A stretch of 64,000 bases of DNA from Loxodes magnus (taxonomy: Eukaryota; Ciliophora; Karyorelictea; Loxodida; Loxodidae), in assembly GCA_946699065.1 (NCBI GenBank), contig CAMPDV010000723.1:124001-188000 (forward strand), read 5' to 3'. The notes under the pieces are model-generated. The model saw only the letters and a list, made by a program, of their open reading frames with translations, was not told where the DNA came from and ran no database searches. Made by a program: the position numbers and the translations under genes. Below, one piece after another: positions 33,941 to 45,850 of this stretch. Each line of letters begins with the position of its first letter. The first letter of the stretch is position 1.

Positions 33941-36725
33941 GAAATATAAAATAAATAGGTTATAAGATGCAATAAATCGTCAAAAATATTTAGAATCTTT
34001 CCTGCAAACTTATCTAGAATTCTTTTAGATAGATTAAGATAATCTTGAAGTTTAAAATGAATTTATCAAAAATAACATCTAATAATATGCTGATTAAACA
34101 TTAGGATTCTTTATTCCAGACTCAAGTTATAACAAATTTCCTCGAGATCTTATTAAGAAATATGTAGGCTTAAAAGAGCTAACTCAGTATATAAGAAGCA
34201 TACATTATTTCTGGAAGAATAAACTAATAAGTAACTAATATTCATGAAAAAGTGAAACGACATTCTGAATGACTTCAATTCTAATTTGTGAAAGTTTGAA
34301 AAAACAAAGCAAAAAAGAAACTTTTACTTCTAAATGGAGATGCTAAAGAAATATTTTCAAATACTAAGAAAATTAAAAACCCTAAAAAAATTAATTAAAT
34401 GAACAAAGATTAAGAAATCAAAAATAAATTCATTGATTCTGGGAGAATTGCACTTTTAACAAACATTCTAATCTAACTAAATAATAAATAAATCTTAGTA
34501 ATTAAAAAATAGATAAAATATAAGATAGTATTTAAGAAATTAAAGATTATCAACTCTCATATTTATTAGGATTTTATCTTTTTACCATACAAGAAATACA
34601 AGAAATTATAAAAGAAATTACGAATGTAAAAGCAGCTGTTTCAGCTTGAATAAAAAGTGAATTTCTGAAATATTGTGGATAATATTTATTAATAATTCTT
34701 CACTCTTTTCTGAATAATATGTTAAGATTTGGAAGAATCCCTTAGGAATTTAAATACATTGGCGATAATTTCAATATTAAAAAAGGAATCAAAGATGACT
34801 GGAAAAACTGACTACCTGTTTCTCTTATTAATATTATTATAAAACTATATGATAAAGCTTTAACAAAAAGACTATACAATCTGATTTATTAGAGAAATTT
34901 GATTCACCCTACATAAATGGGATTTATGAAAATTAGATAAACAACTTAATAAATTTGAATAATATAACAAATAATTGATAACTATCGGAAAAGTGCTAAA
35001 AGTAAGACTAAATTGATAGCAACACTGATAGATGTTGAAAAAATGTTTGACTCAATAGAAAGAAGACTTTTGTTTGATTAACTTAAGAGAGTTAAACTAC
35101 CACTTGGAATAATAATAGCCTTAGAGTTGTTTTACATAGACCTGAATTCTTCATTTAAAACAGATGGAAAGAACACCAGAACATTATAATACAACAATGG
35201 AGTTATGTAAGGAAATTCGCATGGACTGGTTTTAGCATTGTTGTATTATGACGTAGTAATTAGATATTTGGAAAGTAAAAGTACCTAATTGAGATTCAAA
35301 TGCCAGGGTTGGAGAATTAGCTTAGCATGCGGACGATGAACAGATGATCTGATTCTTCTTTCCAAAACTGCAAAGTAGATGAAAGAGTTAATAAATGAAG
35401 CAAGTAAGCATTTTTACATAAACGCAATTAAAGATAAATGTTATCAAATCTGAATGTGTCTAAATTTTAAAGAAACATTATAAATAATAAAATTTAAATT
35501 TATGATTAGATAATTAACCAATTATTTAAAAGGAACTAGTTACATATTTAGATGTAATGCTACATTAGAAGAAGAATTTTAATTCCCATTGTAAAGAAGT
35601 CGCGTTCAAGTATTTAGTGCAATGAAAAAAGCTTTTTTTAACTTATAAGATATAAGAATGTGATTTCTTGACATTTTAAAACTTTATGCAGACTTTTTAT
35701 ATTTACCTAAAGCAGAATATGGAGGAGAACTAGTACCATGGTGTATTCAGAAAGGAAAAACTGGAGTTTTGAATAGAATTGAATCAAGTACGAGAATGAT
35801 TTAAAGAAAAGCATTTCAAGCAGCAACTTAAACATTAAAAAGTTATGTTTCATAGATTTAAACTGGTTATATTTCAAACACATTATGGCAATAAAGTGTT
35901 TTAAATTCTATTATAAAATGAAATAAGAAAGTATTGATTTTCCAACATCGACAATTTCATTACGAACTGAAAAAAAGGATTTCAATGTTATGATCAAGTT
36001 TAGCAATTATCAGACCTCTATAGTATCGATCAGTAGAATTCCAAGATTAGTACAAATTAAAAAATTTTTACTAAATATATAAGAGACAAAATACAATAAT
36101 ATTTTTATAATACAGCTAATCAAAATTTTAAGAGAATGAAAAAAGCTAAATATATACTGAACAGTTCAGTAATCTTAGCCAAATTTCCAGTAAACACTTA
36201 CATTAAGTTGAACAAATAATTTAGACAAAAAATTATCAGTATATATAAGCTTAGAACCCAATCTTATAATTTTCTAAAAGATCTTTAAGCTTGTTATTAT
36301 CCTATTGATAATCCCTACTGTATGTGTGGAGAGTATGTTACATTCAAGCACATTTTTAGTCGTATATACTATTCTAATATAAGAGATCGACTATCGTAAA
36401 AGATTGAGAATTATGACTTAAGCCGCTTTATAATATATGATTAAGGACTTATAAACTTCTTTCCAAAGTCTTATTTGAGATTTTTAGATCTATAAATAAA
36501 AATATTTCACCAGAAACTTATATCAAGAAGATTAGAATTATTAGAAATGGAAAAAGTAAAAAAGGAAGACATAAAAGAGAGACTATAACAAGAGTAATTA
36601 AAAATTGATGAGATCAAGATTATAATTAAAAAGCATTAAAAACATTTACCAATGTCTATAATTAAAGGAAGCAATTCATGCAGTTATAGATGTCAAAAAA
36701 CTCTTTTAATTTAAAATTTAAATAA
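33941..36725 (+). mobile_element. LINE retrotransposon 2, 5'-truncated
   Basis: Same family as the minus-strand LINE at 18440-24370. Homology starts abruptly at 33941 inside ORF2, so ORF1 and the endonuclease are missing, the usual result of incomplete reverse transcription. The start coincides exactly with the point where copies A and B of the segmental duplication stop matching. Reverse transcriptase motifs: D-W-K-N-W-L-P-V-S-L-I-N (34797; second Trp is TGA at 34809), L-I-D-V-E-K-M-F-D-S-I (about 35025), N-G-V-M-Q-G-N-S (about 35195), T-D-D-L-I-L-L (35340). The zinc motif Y-C-M-C-G-E-Y-V-T-F-K-H-I-F is at 36316, with its last Cys replaced. Further slips occur after the catalytic motif. No target-site duplication found. 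Confidence 0.85.
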
Positions 36726-37949
36726 ACAGTTTCATACAATAACTCTATTATTAAATTGATATACTATTACTAAATAGCTTTAATTTATACCATTTATTTT
36801 TATAAATAAATATTAAAATTTAAGTTCTAAAAACTAATTAAATTGCTAATTAAGCCATTTAAAGAATTCTTTATTTAACTATAATTAATAAAACATAGAT
36901 AATATAAAGGAAGAAATATCTAAAAGGAATTTAAGTTTTAAGTAAACTAAAGAGAACTTTAGCTTTATTACTTTAATAATATAAATTATAAATGATAGCA
37001 AAATATAGTTTAAAATAATCCTTTATAATAGTAAGATATTAATATTAAAAATACTATATCAAATAATTAAATAATTATATGCTTAGCTAGAATTAATTAT
37101 CTTTGTATCAATTTAAAACTAATAAAGAAGATACTTTTCATAATTTTGATATGTGTTTTAAATAATTGGTTAAGAATAATCATTTGATTACTAGATTATA
37201 AAAATATAAAAGTTCACATTTGATAATTAATGTCTACAATAATTAAAACAATAATTTAGTTAATTAAAAAGTAAATATAGTTAATCATATCTTTAGAGAT
37301 AACTGTATAAAATAAAATTAATAAAGAATTATCAATAATTATAAATTTAATGAATGTATAATTTTTAGTTCTAAGTAATATAAGTAATTATAATAATAAT
37401 CTTAACTAAATTTATTATATTTTAAAGTTAAGTATAAATTATTAATTTATATAAATTTAATTAAAATTATTATAATTATGTAAAATTATTTATTTTATAA
37501 TCGTCAGTTTAAAGAAATTTAAATATAAGTCATTATTATTAATTTGCTAATAATAAGAAAATTAAACTTACATAAAATATTTAACTATAATTAAATTACT
37601 TTATTTCTTTTATTTAAAAACATATTTTAACTAAAACTATCCTTTAATATTATAAATGCTAAATGATTAAATTTTATTTTCCTATCATTTTTATTATTTA
37701 TATATATCAATAATTATATTATAAAATTTTCATATTTTAGCTTAAATTAATAAAATAAATGATAATTATTAAAATAATTTATTTTAATTTTTTTAAATTA
37801 ATAATTTAAAAATCTTATTCTCTATTTAAAGTTTAAATAATAAGTAATAATAATAAACTATAAGAGTTTAAATATTTTAAATATTGAGACATAATTGTAT
37901 AATTATTGGCATTTAACCATGCAAATTACGCTAAATTTAAAAGTTTCTA
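36726..37949. other. A+T-rich desert
   Basis: Extremely A+T-rich; no gene, domain or repeat recognised. Confidence 0.5.
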
Positions 37950-38700
37950 TATTTCATTCATGATTCTCTTTCACTCTCATCTTGATAAAGAATTTTTAAG
38001 CTCATTAAATCTGTTTATGGGTTTTTAATATAACTTATTTTCTCTTCACTCTAGTTCTTAAAATCTCTAATGGTCTCCTAAATATTATTGATGAAATATT
38101 TTTATGTACTTATCTAATTTAATTATCTTATCTTTTGTAAACTATTTATTAATATAGTTTAGTCATATAAAACAAGTCTTTTACACTATTTTCCATTAAT
38201 TATTATAAGTTTATTACAATTTTTTTTAATATCTGTAAAAAGATTACGTTTGAAAATGTGCTCAAATGTATCAAATTCCTATCTACTTAAGCAAAGTTTA
38301 TTTAATTGAGTTTTGATATATCGACGATTCTGTTCATATTAAAAGTTATAAGAATAAGTAATTTGTTTTTAGATTGAAATAGTTTCTTAAATTAGATGTC
38401 TATTTTATTTAGCGTATTCTATTAAAGAGAAAACGTTTTATATATATATCTCTTATTAAGTCAACAAATCATTTTACTTTTGACATGACTGCATTTCTTT
38501 AAAGGTATTATTAGAATAAATTTTATTTAAATATTGCTATGCTTATTAAACTCTTTGAAATCATCAATTATAATATTTATTTGCAAATATTCATAAGTAA
38601 GCAAGGTTTTGATTATCTTGACAACTCTTAATTAAAAAATATATTTATCTTACTTCAAATTAATTTCTTTACTCTGATTTTGAGAATAAAGATTAAATGG
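37950..38700 (-). mobile_element. LINE 3' fragment
   Basis: On the minus strand a frame gives Y-S-Y-N-F, then C-L-S-R-Q-E-F-D-T-F-E-H-I-F-K near 38270, matching the C-terminal zinc region of LINE 1 (Y-C-M-C-G-D-Y-D-T-F-E-H-I-F-K-C) with two cysteines lost. The flanking Y-N-F spacing also fits. This is a strongly diverged, 5'-truncated copy; its limits are approximate. Confidence 0.5.
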
Positions 38701-38999
38701 GGTAATTTTTATCTTTTTACTAAGTAGAATTATTTTTGTTAAATTGGAGCTATCATTGTTGATATTAAAATGAAAGGTAAAAATAAACTATTATTCCCAA
38801 CACTTGTGTAATATTTTATGATCTAAATTTTTCTCTTACACATGTTGTTCTTATGTTAAAATTCTATTTTAGGAAATAATATTATGCTTTATTATAGTAA
38901 AGCAAATAATTCAAATAACGGTCTATTAAGGAGGAAACTTTGAAGCAAGCATTTTAAATTTCTAAATTTTAATTTTAGAAATACCCTTAAACTATTGCT

Positions 39000-39850
39000 T
39001 CTTTTTCTTATTTAAGAAATAGAAATAATGTTAGTAAAGGTTTGATATTAATAGGAATAAAGTAAATGGTATTTAGTTTTTTTTAGTTTCTAATAATCTA
39101 ATAACTAGGTATGGGTTTGGATTTAGTAGAAGTAAAATAGGTTATAGTTTTTGTTATAATAGTAGAATGTAATATTTGTATGTTAAATAATAAATAGATA
39201 TTATATAAGTTATTAAAGAAGTAATTTGAAATGAGTTATTTAGGTTTGTTAGTAAAAATATGTAAATAGTATATTTGATAGTAGTAATAGTAGTTTTGAT
39301 AGTTACTGTTGATATAGTTAAATGTTATTTAAATAATGTTAAATGACTATGAATTGATAAATAAATAATTAGTATATTTAATTTAAAAATAATAAAATTA
39401 ATTAATTAAATTATTATTTTATCAAAAAAGATTAATTTAAATTAGTCATCAAAAATATAAAAGCATTATAAGGGATTATACTACTAATATTTTAAAACTA
39501 TAAACATTATTATTCAAAATCAATATAATCATTAAATCATTAGTCTATTATTCATTAACTACTTTAAGTCAAAATACTAACTAATCATTTTATCCTTTTT
39601 AATCAAATTCAATTATCATTTATTAAATAATCCTAATTTACTTTAAATATTCTAAAATTATCACTAAATCATATTCAATTTATTAAAAAGCCTAATTTAA
39701 AACTTTCATAATCAAGGAATCCCTTTTAGAATATTTAACTATATATTAATCAAAGTATTTTAAATCTATTTTATTAAACTTAAACAACTAATTTTATATT
39801 CTATTTTTATTACATTTTAGCTAGTTTATACTAAATTAAATAATTATGTA
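39000..39850. other. Nucleotide-skew switch
   Basis: The plus strand has no C from 39106 to 39305 while G is common; after about 39420 the pattern flips, with no G from 39481 to 39542 or 39569 to 39689 while C is common. The flip lies near 39310-39420. No gene is recognised on either side. Confidence 0.6.
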
Positions 39851-40649
39851 GCATAAGAATTAATTATTAATAATAATAATAAAACTTTAGAAATTCTTTT
39901 TTACTTAATAGATTCATTAATATCCTATAAATATTATCTCTTTTAATTTCAATCTTTTACTATTAGATATCTTTATCGCTCTATTTATTAAATTAAGATA
40001 ACCTTTTAATTTTAGAATTTAAAGCTAAAATTTGCTAAAAATAAGAATATTAATGTAATTTTTAGTTTAAATGTTTTAGTAATTATATATTTATTTATAA
40101 TTTTCTAAACGCTAAACTCTTTTTTAAGAAAGGTTTATTTGTAATTGCCTTGCACATTTATAAATTTTTTAATTCTTTAATATATAATAAAAATATTTAT
40201 TTAATTTTAGAAATAGTTCTTTAATTTATATAAAAATTTAGCTTTTTAAAAATATGTAAAATTTAAATAATTAGTAGTTAAATATGTTTAAATTGTAATT
40301 CATTTTAGGAATGAATTTTAATATTAATTTTTTCTTCATAAACTTAATAAAAAATCTTAAAATTTATGATTTTCTTTTTCTTTACTAACGATTATCTAGA
40401 AATATTATTACTAAAGAATCATTTAAGATTTAATTCTTTTTTTACTTCTAATATTTTTAGATTATAACATTAATTAAAATATCTTTTTATCTATTTTATT
40501 TTAAGAGGATCTAAATTAAAAATAATAAGGATTATCTGTTAATTGAATGAAATTTTACTTTTTTTAATTTTATTTATTATAAATTCTAAAGTTTATCTTA
40601 CATTTTATCTTTATTAATTATTATCTTTTAACCTTATTTTTTTTAAAAG
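39851..40649. other. A+T-rich spacer
   Basis: Nothing recognised. Confidence 0.45.
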
Positions 40650-41190
40650 ATGTCAGGATTCAAACCGGGATTCTTCGTGGCTCCTAAAAAGTAGGAGTTA
40701 ACGACATCCTAGAAAGGTTAGGACCAGGAAAAGAGTAATAAAAAATCATCAATCAGGATGAATCTCCCACCTCTAAAAAAAACCTAAAAATAGGATAAGA
40801 ATATTATGCGCTCGGAAGTCTCGAATCTCACCACATAATAGTAAATAAACTATGATTAGCTTGTTAAAATGGTGGTAGACCTCCAGGAAGAGGTAAAAAT
40901 GTTGAAGAAAGACAATAAGAAGTTAATGTAAAACTTGAACTTGCAGAGGAAATAGAATCGAGACTCGTGACCTAAGAAAGAGACCTTAACGCATTTTGAA
41001 ATATATCACAAGACTAGAGTAGTTAATCTCAAAACTAGCAATAGAAGCAGAAAGAACTAATCAGCAAATTAGAAAAAATAGAAGAAAATCAGTACAAACT
41101 ACATCTTTAAATGGAATTGAAAGAATAAAGAAATGATTCAATGATAATTGAAGGTGACAATAACTTAAGATTTAAACCTAAACTTTAATT
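40650..41190 (+). CDS. ORF1-like protein with P-G-F-F start and coiled coil
   Basis: ATG 40650 opens M-S-G-F-K-P-G-F-F-V-A-P-K-K, a Ser/Lys/Gln-rich region, then coiled-coil-like sequence (L-V-K-M-V-V-D-L-Q-E-E-V-K-M-L-K-K) and later E-L-I-S-K-L-E-K-I-E-E-N-Q-Y-K-L. The opening resembles the frame at 54982 (P-G-F-F-F-S-K-E-E-K-K), so both belong to one family. It ends abruptly into A+T-rich DNA near 41190 and has no zinc knuckle, so it is probably truncated. I infer a LINE ORF1 from the coiled coil and the nearby LINE fragments; no linked reverse transcriptase on the same strand was seen. Confidence 0.5.
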
Positions 41191-41489
41191 TTTATTATTT
41201 ATAATTAATTAAAATTTTTGCAGCATTTTAATTAAGCAAAAAGATTGTTACGCTTGCAAAGCAATTTTTAATCTTGATATAATATGAAAATGATAACTAA
41301 TTACTAATTTAATTAAAAAATTATTTAATTATGAAAACATTAGCTTTCATTTTTAAAGCCTTAATTTTAATAATATTTTCAATTATAATTCTAATTTAAA
41401 TTAAAATTTTTTGATATAAAATTTAAAAACTAAGTTAAAAATTAAAAATGGTTATTTTTTTTACTTATATTGATTAATATATATAATAA

Positions 41490-42640
41490 TTAAAATTTAT
41501 ATGTGTTTACCATATTTCATATAGATAATAAAAAATGTTTTACAACTTCCATCTCAATAATCTTGATTTAATTTTCTTTAATCATTTTCTTCTGCACTTG
41601 CTCACAAGCCAAATTATTCCATTAACTCTTCCACTTGTTAGTTTTTTTACTCTAAAATTTAAATTCTTCTATGAAGCAATTTTGAATGAAAGTATTTAAT
41701 TTTTAAGTCAATTTGTTAAAGTTATCCTAGAGTATGGAAGTTAGGATTAATTTAAATTTTTTGTAAGTTATAAGTTTAAGCAAATCATAATTTTTCAAGT
41801 CTTTAAATTCTTCCATTAAATCTTGCAGAGCGTCACATTAAGAAATATGTTAGTAGGTTTCTTATTCTCCGCAAATGCAAATTTAAGAGTGTTTTATTTA
41901 ATAGTACCTATATTTCAAATAATACTAAAAATTGTAACTAAAGGTCATTAATTTGAAAATTGATACTATTTCTCTAATCATTGTCTTGTTTAATATTGTG
42001 TAAGTAAAAGTTGGAAATTTCTATTATTCAATGTTATTATCTTAATCTTTAAAATAAAGGTGTGAAGTAGGCATCGCACTCAACCTTCCTATTACATCTG
42101 AATAAAATTTTAATTCTATTTTATTTAAAACTTTATTTAAAATTATTTGCTACTACTAGCATCTTAAAGTTCTATTTGAAAATGTTAAGTCATTTATTTT
42201 AAATTCTTTAAATATTTAAGGTTACTGTACTTTGTTAAAATAAATGCTACATCAGAGTTGGGATCCATTTAAGATTCAGTGTGAAGTTTTATATAGAATT
42301 TGAAATAATACATTGCAATGTAATTTTAAAAGAATAACCAATTAAAGACAATAAAGTAAGATTCATTAAAAGTAGATAAGACTTTGTAAAGCACATCTTG
42401 CTACTTATCTTTAGTCAGTGATTATATCATTTTATTTTTTATCTCTGAAGAATAGTTCAAGGAATTAATTCTGAATCATACCGCGTCTTCAGTAGTATAA
42501 ATATTCTAAAAATCTATTATATATTAATTAACACTTTTTATTGTTATTAAATTTACAGTCCCTGTACTTTTTATATCTTATTAAGATTGCCTGACTCCAA
42601 TAATTAATTATTAAATACCATCTCATACTTAGTGAGCTGC
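41490..42640 (-). mobile_element. C-terminal part of a second LINE-like family
   Basis: The minus strand reads F-S-Y-N-F-Q-Y-Y-L-K-Y-R-Y, then I-C-I-C-G-E-Q-E-T-Y-Q-H-I-S-Q-C near 41860, followed by an acidic helix and Lys/Gln-rich tail. This is the same C-x-C-G-E-x-E-T-x-x-H-I-x-x-C zinc design as LINE 1 but with little other similarity, so it is a different family. Upstream the frame continues protein-like (K-I-E-L-K-F-Y-S-D-V-I-G-R-L-S-A-M-P) to about 42240. No catalytic reverse-transcriptase motif is recognised, so it is probably 5'-truncated. Confidence 0.5.
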
Positions 42641-42680
42641 AGAGAGATAAAATTTATTGAGATAAAATGTAGGAATTGAA

Positions 42681-44450
42681 ATGCTTAATGATACCTTTAA
42701 AAATCATGATGGAAAAACTGAAGCTGATGCGTATTTAGTGCTAGTTTTTTAACTACCAGAAACAGATGTAACATTACAAATGGGAACTGTACCTGTTTGT
42801 ATTTTAGAACAAATAATTGGGTCTGGATGAAGCGTGTAAATTAGCGAGGTGTTTTAGGATTATTACCTTGCAGTATAATTAATAATGCATTTTGGAGAGA
42901 GAAGCTTCAAGAGAACTAAAACTGATTAATATCATTTTTCGTACATATAGAGCCTGATGCATAGAATAAGTTTTTAAGATTAGAGGGGAAATAAAAAATA
43001 TATGCTTTGAAATGGTTTAGTCTTACCTAGTATGTATTCATTGTATTTTCATGGCTTTTTATAGATTAGGAGAAGACATATATTTAACCTATATATGGCT
43101 AAGATAAGTACTGTATAAATAATTCTAAGAGAATAATCCGTGAAAGTTCCTAACTTGGTAAGCTTTTAGTAGAAATTGTAAGGAATATAGCTATTGGAAG
43201 AATTGATGATGAAGAGAAATAGCTCTCTTGAAGCAGCTTTAAGTATAGAGATTATATTAATTTTCTTGATCCTAGTGACTATGACTTCATACTTTATAAT
43301 ATGAGATATTTTGAAATAGTAAAGCATTCTTAAATAACCGACTTATGGTGTTTTGTCTATGGTTTATATTTTACTCATCAATAAAATATAACAGTTGATG
43401 GATTATCTGACTAAATCCTTAGAATGATTTGGAAAGATTTGCTAGAAATATTCCAAGTCTTTAAATGAAAAGCATACTTGAAAGTGATTAACTGATTGAA
43501 TATTTACACAAAAAAGTATGAAGTTCAGTGCAAAATAAGACAATAAGTTTAAATTTTGAATTAGATTGCTTCAGAACAGTATTTTAGAGACCATGAAGAA
43601 TGCCTAGCTTATATTCTACTTAGAAGAATTAATTTTTAGTAAGGTAAAATTGTAAAAATTTGAATGAAATTACTATTCTATGTTTAGCAATCTGTCCAAG
43701 TGTGAAAAACTTCTTAAGTGATGCAGGAGTTGCAGAATTTATTCTAGGAGCTAGTAAATTTAATAGATGTGCTGTTTGAACAAGAAATGCTTAGATTAGT
43801 ATAATAAAATGCTCCCATATCTGTTTAGATTAAAAAATACACTAAAATACTTAAAATGTTCTTAGTATTTAATAAACTGAATAAGAAAAAGTAAATCAAA
43901 CTAAATAAATGTGAAATATTTATCATATCTTAAGATATCCTTTTTCAAAACAAATTTATACATCTTAAAATAGCAAAGAATGAAAAATTATTATTTTCAG
44001 TTTAGCAAAAGATCGAACTGAAGAAAATGCTCGAGTTATATAAGAGAAAATTAGATGGTTATAAAGAAGAAAAACCTACGCCACCTTTAGGAGTCAAATT
44101 TATTTTATTTATAATTGCAAGAACAGTATTTTAAAATAGCGCAGTATATGAGGTTTTCAAGAAAAAACTTCCAAGCTTAACAATTACGATATGAATTGGA
44201 GAAAAAAAAGAAAATCATGTAAAGAATAAGCAAGTCTTATAGCAATGTAATTTGGATAAACTATAAGAACAAATCAGGATGTATAACAAAAATATGTAGA
44301 AGAAAGTGAAGAAAAGCAGGAAGAAATATAAGAGGAAACATAAGAGGAAATTGAGTATATTCCTTCAGAAAAAGCTATTCAAACAGTAGGTATCTTCAAC
44401 AAGAAAAAGAAAGAATATAGCAGCAAATAGAAGACGTGGCAGGATATCCT
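42681..44450 (+). CDS. Long unrecognised protein
   Basis: From ATG 42681 the frame reads M-L-N-D-T-F-K-N-H-D-G-K-T-E, then G-T-V-P-V-C-I-L-E-Q-I-I-G-S-G-W. Near 42950 it changes frame and then runs steadily from about 42952 to about 44200, nearly 420 codons, with balanced composition (W-F-S-L-T-Q-Y-V-F-I-V-F-S-W-L-F; L-V-E-I-V-R-N-I-A-I-G-R-I-D-D-E-E; C-F-V-Y-G-L-Y-F-T-H). Near 44205, at a run of eight A's, the better frame shifts again to an acidic stretch (V-E-E-S-E-E-K-Q-E-E-I). TGA falls at plausible Trp sites (F-K-W-K-A-Y; V-I-N-W-L). I recognise no family. It could be a host gene or carried by an element; it is divergent from the LINE fragment to its left. Confidence 0.5.
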
Positions 44451-44939
44451 ATATGTTTTTCATCATTCTCATAAATTTAGGGGGCTGCTTTGCATGGTGA
44501 TCCACGTCATTTGAAATGTGAAATATATCTATAGAGTTTGAGTTTTTTGTCCTCTATATAGATAGAAACTTTAAAAACAATTTTAATTAAACTATCTTTT
44601 AAATATTTATATTCTAATAATATTGCAAGCTCTTATTGAAGCAATATTAAAAGCTAAAACTATTTAAGATTATTTACATTAACATATTTAATAATTTAAT
44701 TTAAAATAAAATAAAATTTAATTTTCAAAACTTAAAATAAAAAATGTTTAAGATGCTTTCTTAAAAGCAATAATATTTAGTAAGCTTATTTGAAAACTAA
44801 ATTTTATTTAAAAAGGTTAAATCTAATAATTAAATTATTTTAAATTATTAACTTTATAAAATTTTAAGCTTTTTCTAGCTTAGATAATTATAAGATACAT
44901 CTATTTATATGAAATTAAAATAATGCTAAACATCCAATA

Positions 44940-45850
44940 GGCCTTCTTTACTACCTCTTACAAAGATAAAAAGGAAGAGAGCATGCGAGATGCCATTTCT
45001 TCTAACCTCACGTCTTTTCTTTAATTAGACCAACCTTTTGATCAGCAAAAAAACTTAATAATGGACCTAACAACTTTCAAAGCCGGGTAAACAACAGAAA
45101 CAAACTCTATAAACTCAAAAAAGGAAGAGAGACATCGAAATTAGCAGGAGATTGCATTGCTAGAAAGAAAGAAAGAACCTTTGGATACAACTCAGATCAA
45201 GTTGATGTTTAGTAATTTGCATTGATGGTGGTGAATTTAATGAAGAGGTTTAAAAGTAGAAATATTTGAAAGAAAAACTAAATTTCAAGCCAGAAGAAAA
45301 ACTTAAATGGAGTGGGATCGTATATATAATTATGAGCGTTAAATGGATGCATTCTTCAACATCCAATACCATTTGGATAAGAATACAACTTAGCTGAATG
45401 ATTAAGTAGTGAAATAAGAATAGGAAATTCAACTCCTAAAAGAATCAAGAATGGAATAGCTAAATAATGGATCGATCTCAATGATTGTCAAACCTTAAAC
45501 TTAACCTCGAATGAGACTAATTCCGATCAAGAAGAGATGCTTTCGCTGCCAAAACCAATAAAAGCTATATCAGAACTGTAAGAAGTTTCAATAGAAACAA
45601 AGGAATTTGTGATAAGCAAAGCGAACAGAAGCAATTGTGCTGAACAAAATTTTTTGCACGAGAATGGAAGTACGAACAAGAGGAAAAAGATGAAGCTATA
45701 ACCAAGTCCTAAGGGAATTATAACGTAAAACCTATTAAAAAAACCCGCGGATGGGAACGTGTAATCTTTCTGTTGCCCCAAGTATTTTAACGAACAGCGA
45801 AAAACTTGAAGCGCTGCACTTCTGAGAGGATAAAACTCCTTAATAATGGA
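44940..45850 (+). CDS. ORF1-like protein with coiled coil and Cys motif
   Basis: A plus-strand frame reads S-Y-K-D-K-K-E-E-S-M-R-D-A-I-S-S-N-L, a helical charged region (M-D-A-F-F-N-I-Q-Y-H-L-D-K-N; V-V-K-Q-E-Q-E-I-Q-L-L-K-E-S-R), then R-C-F-R-C-Q-N-Q-Q-K-L-Y-Q-N-C at about 45545, a zinc-knuckle spacing with the His replaced by Lys. A more balanced tail follows (G-T-C-N-L-S-V-A-P-S-I-L; E-A-L-H-F-W-E-D). The layout matches the ORF1-like frame at 54982. Base composition is notably richer in G+C than its surroundings. Probably the first ORF of a LINE whose second ORF is absent here. Ends approximate. Confidence 0.5.

Noticed and set aside
40650-40700. tRNA-like block (GGATTCAAACC) at the start of the ORF1-like gene
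   Set aside because: No acceptor or anticodon stem can be paired; the bases are codons of M-S-G-F-K-P-G-F-F.
45250-45781. Two minus-strand frames of 60 and 84 residues with hydrophobic runs
   Set aside because: They lie antisense to the ORF1-like frame, whose coiled coil and Cys motif are the better explanation.
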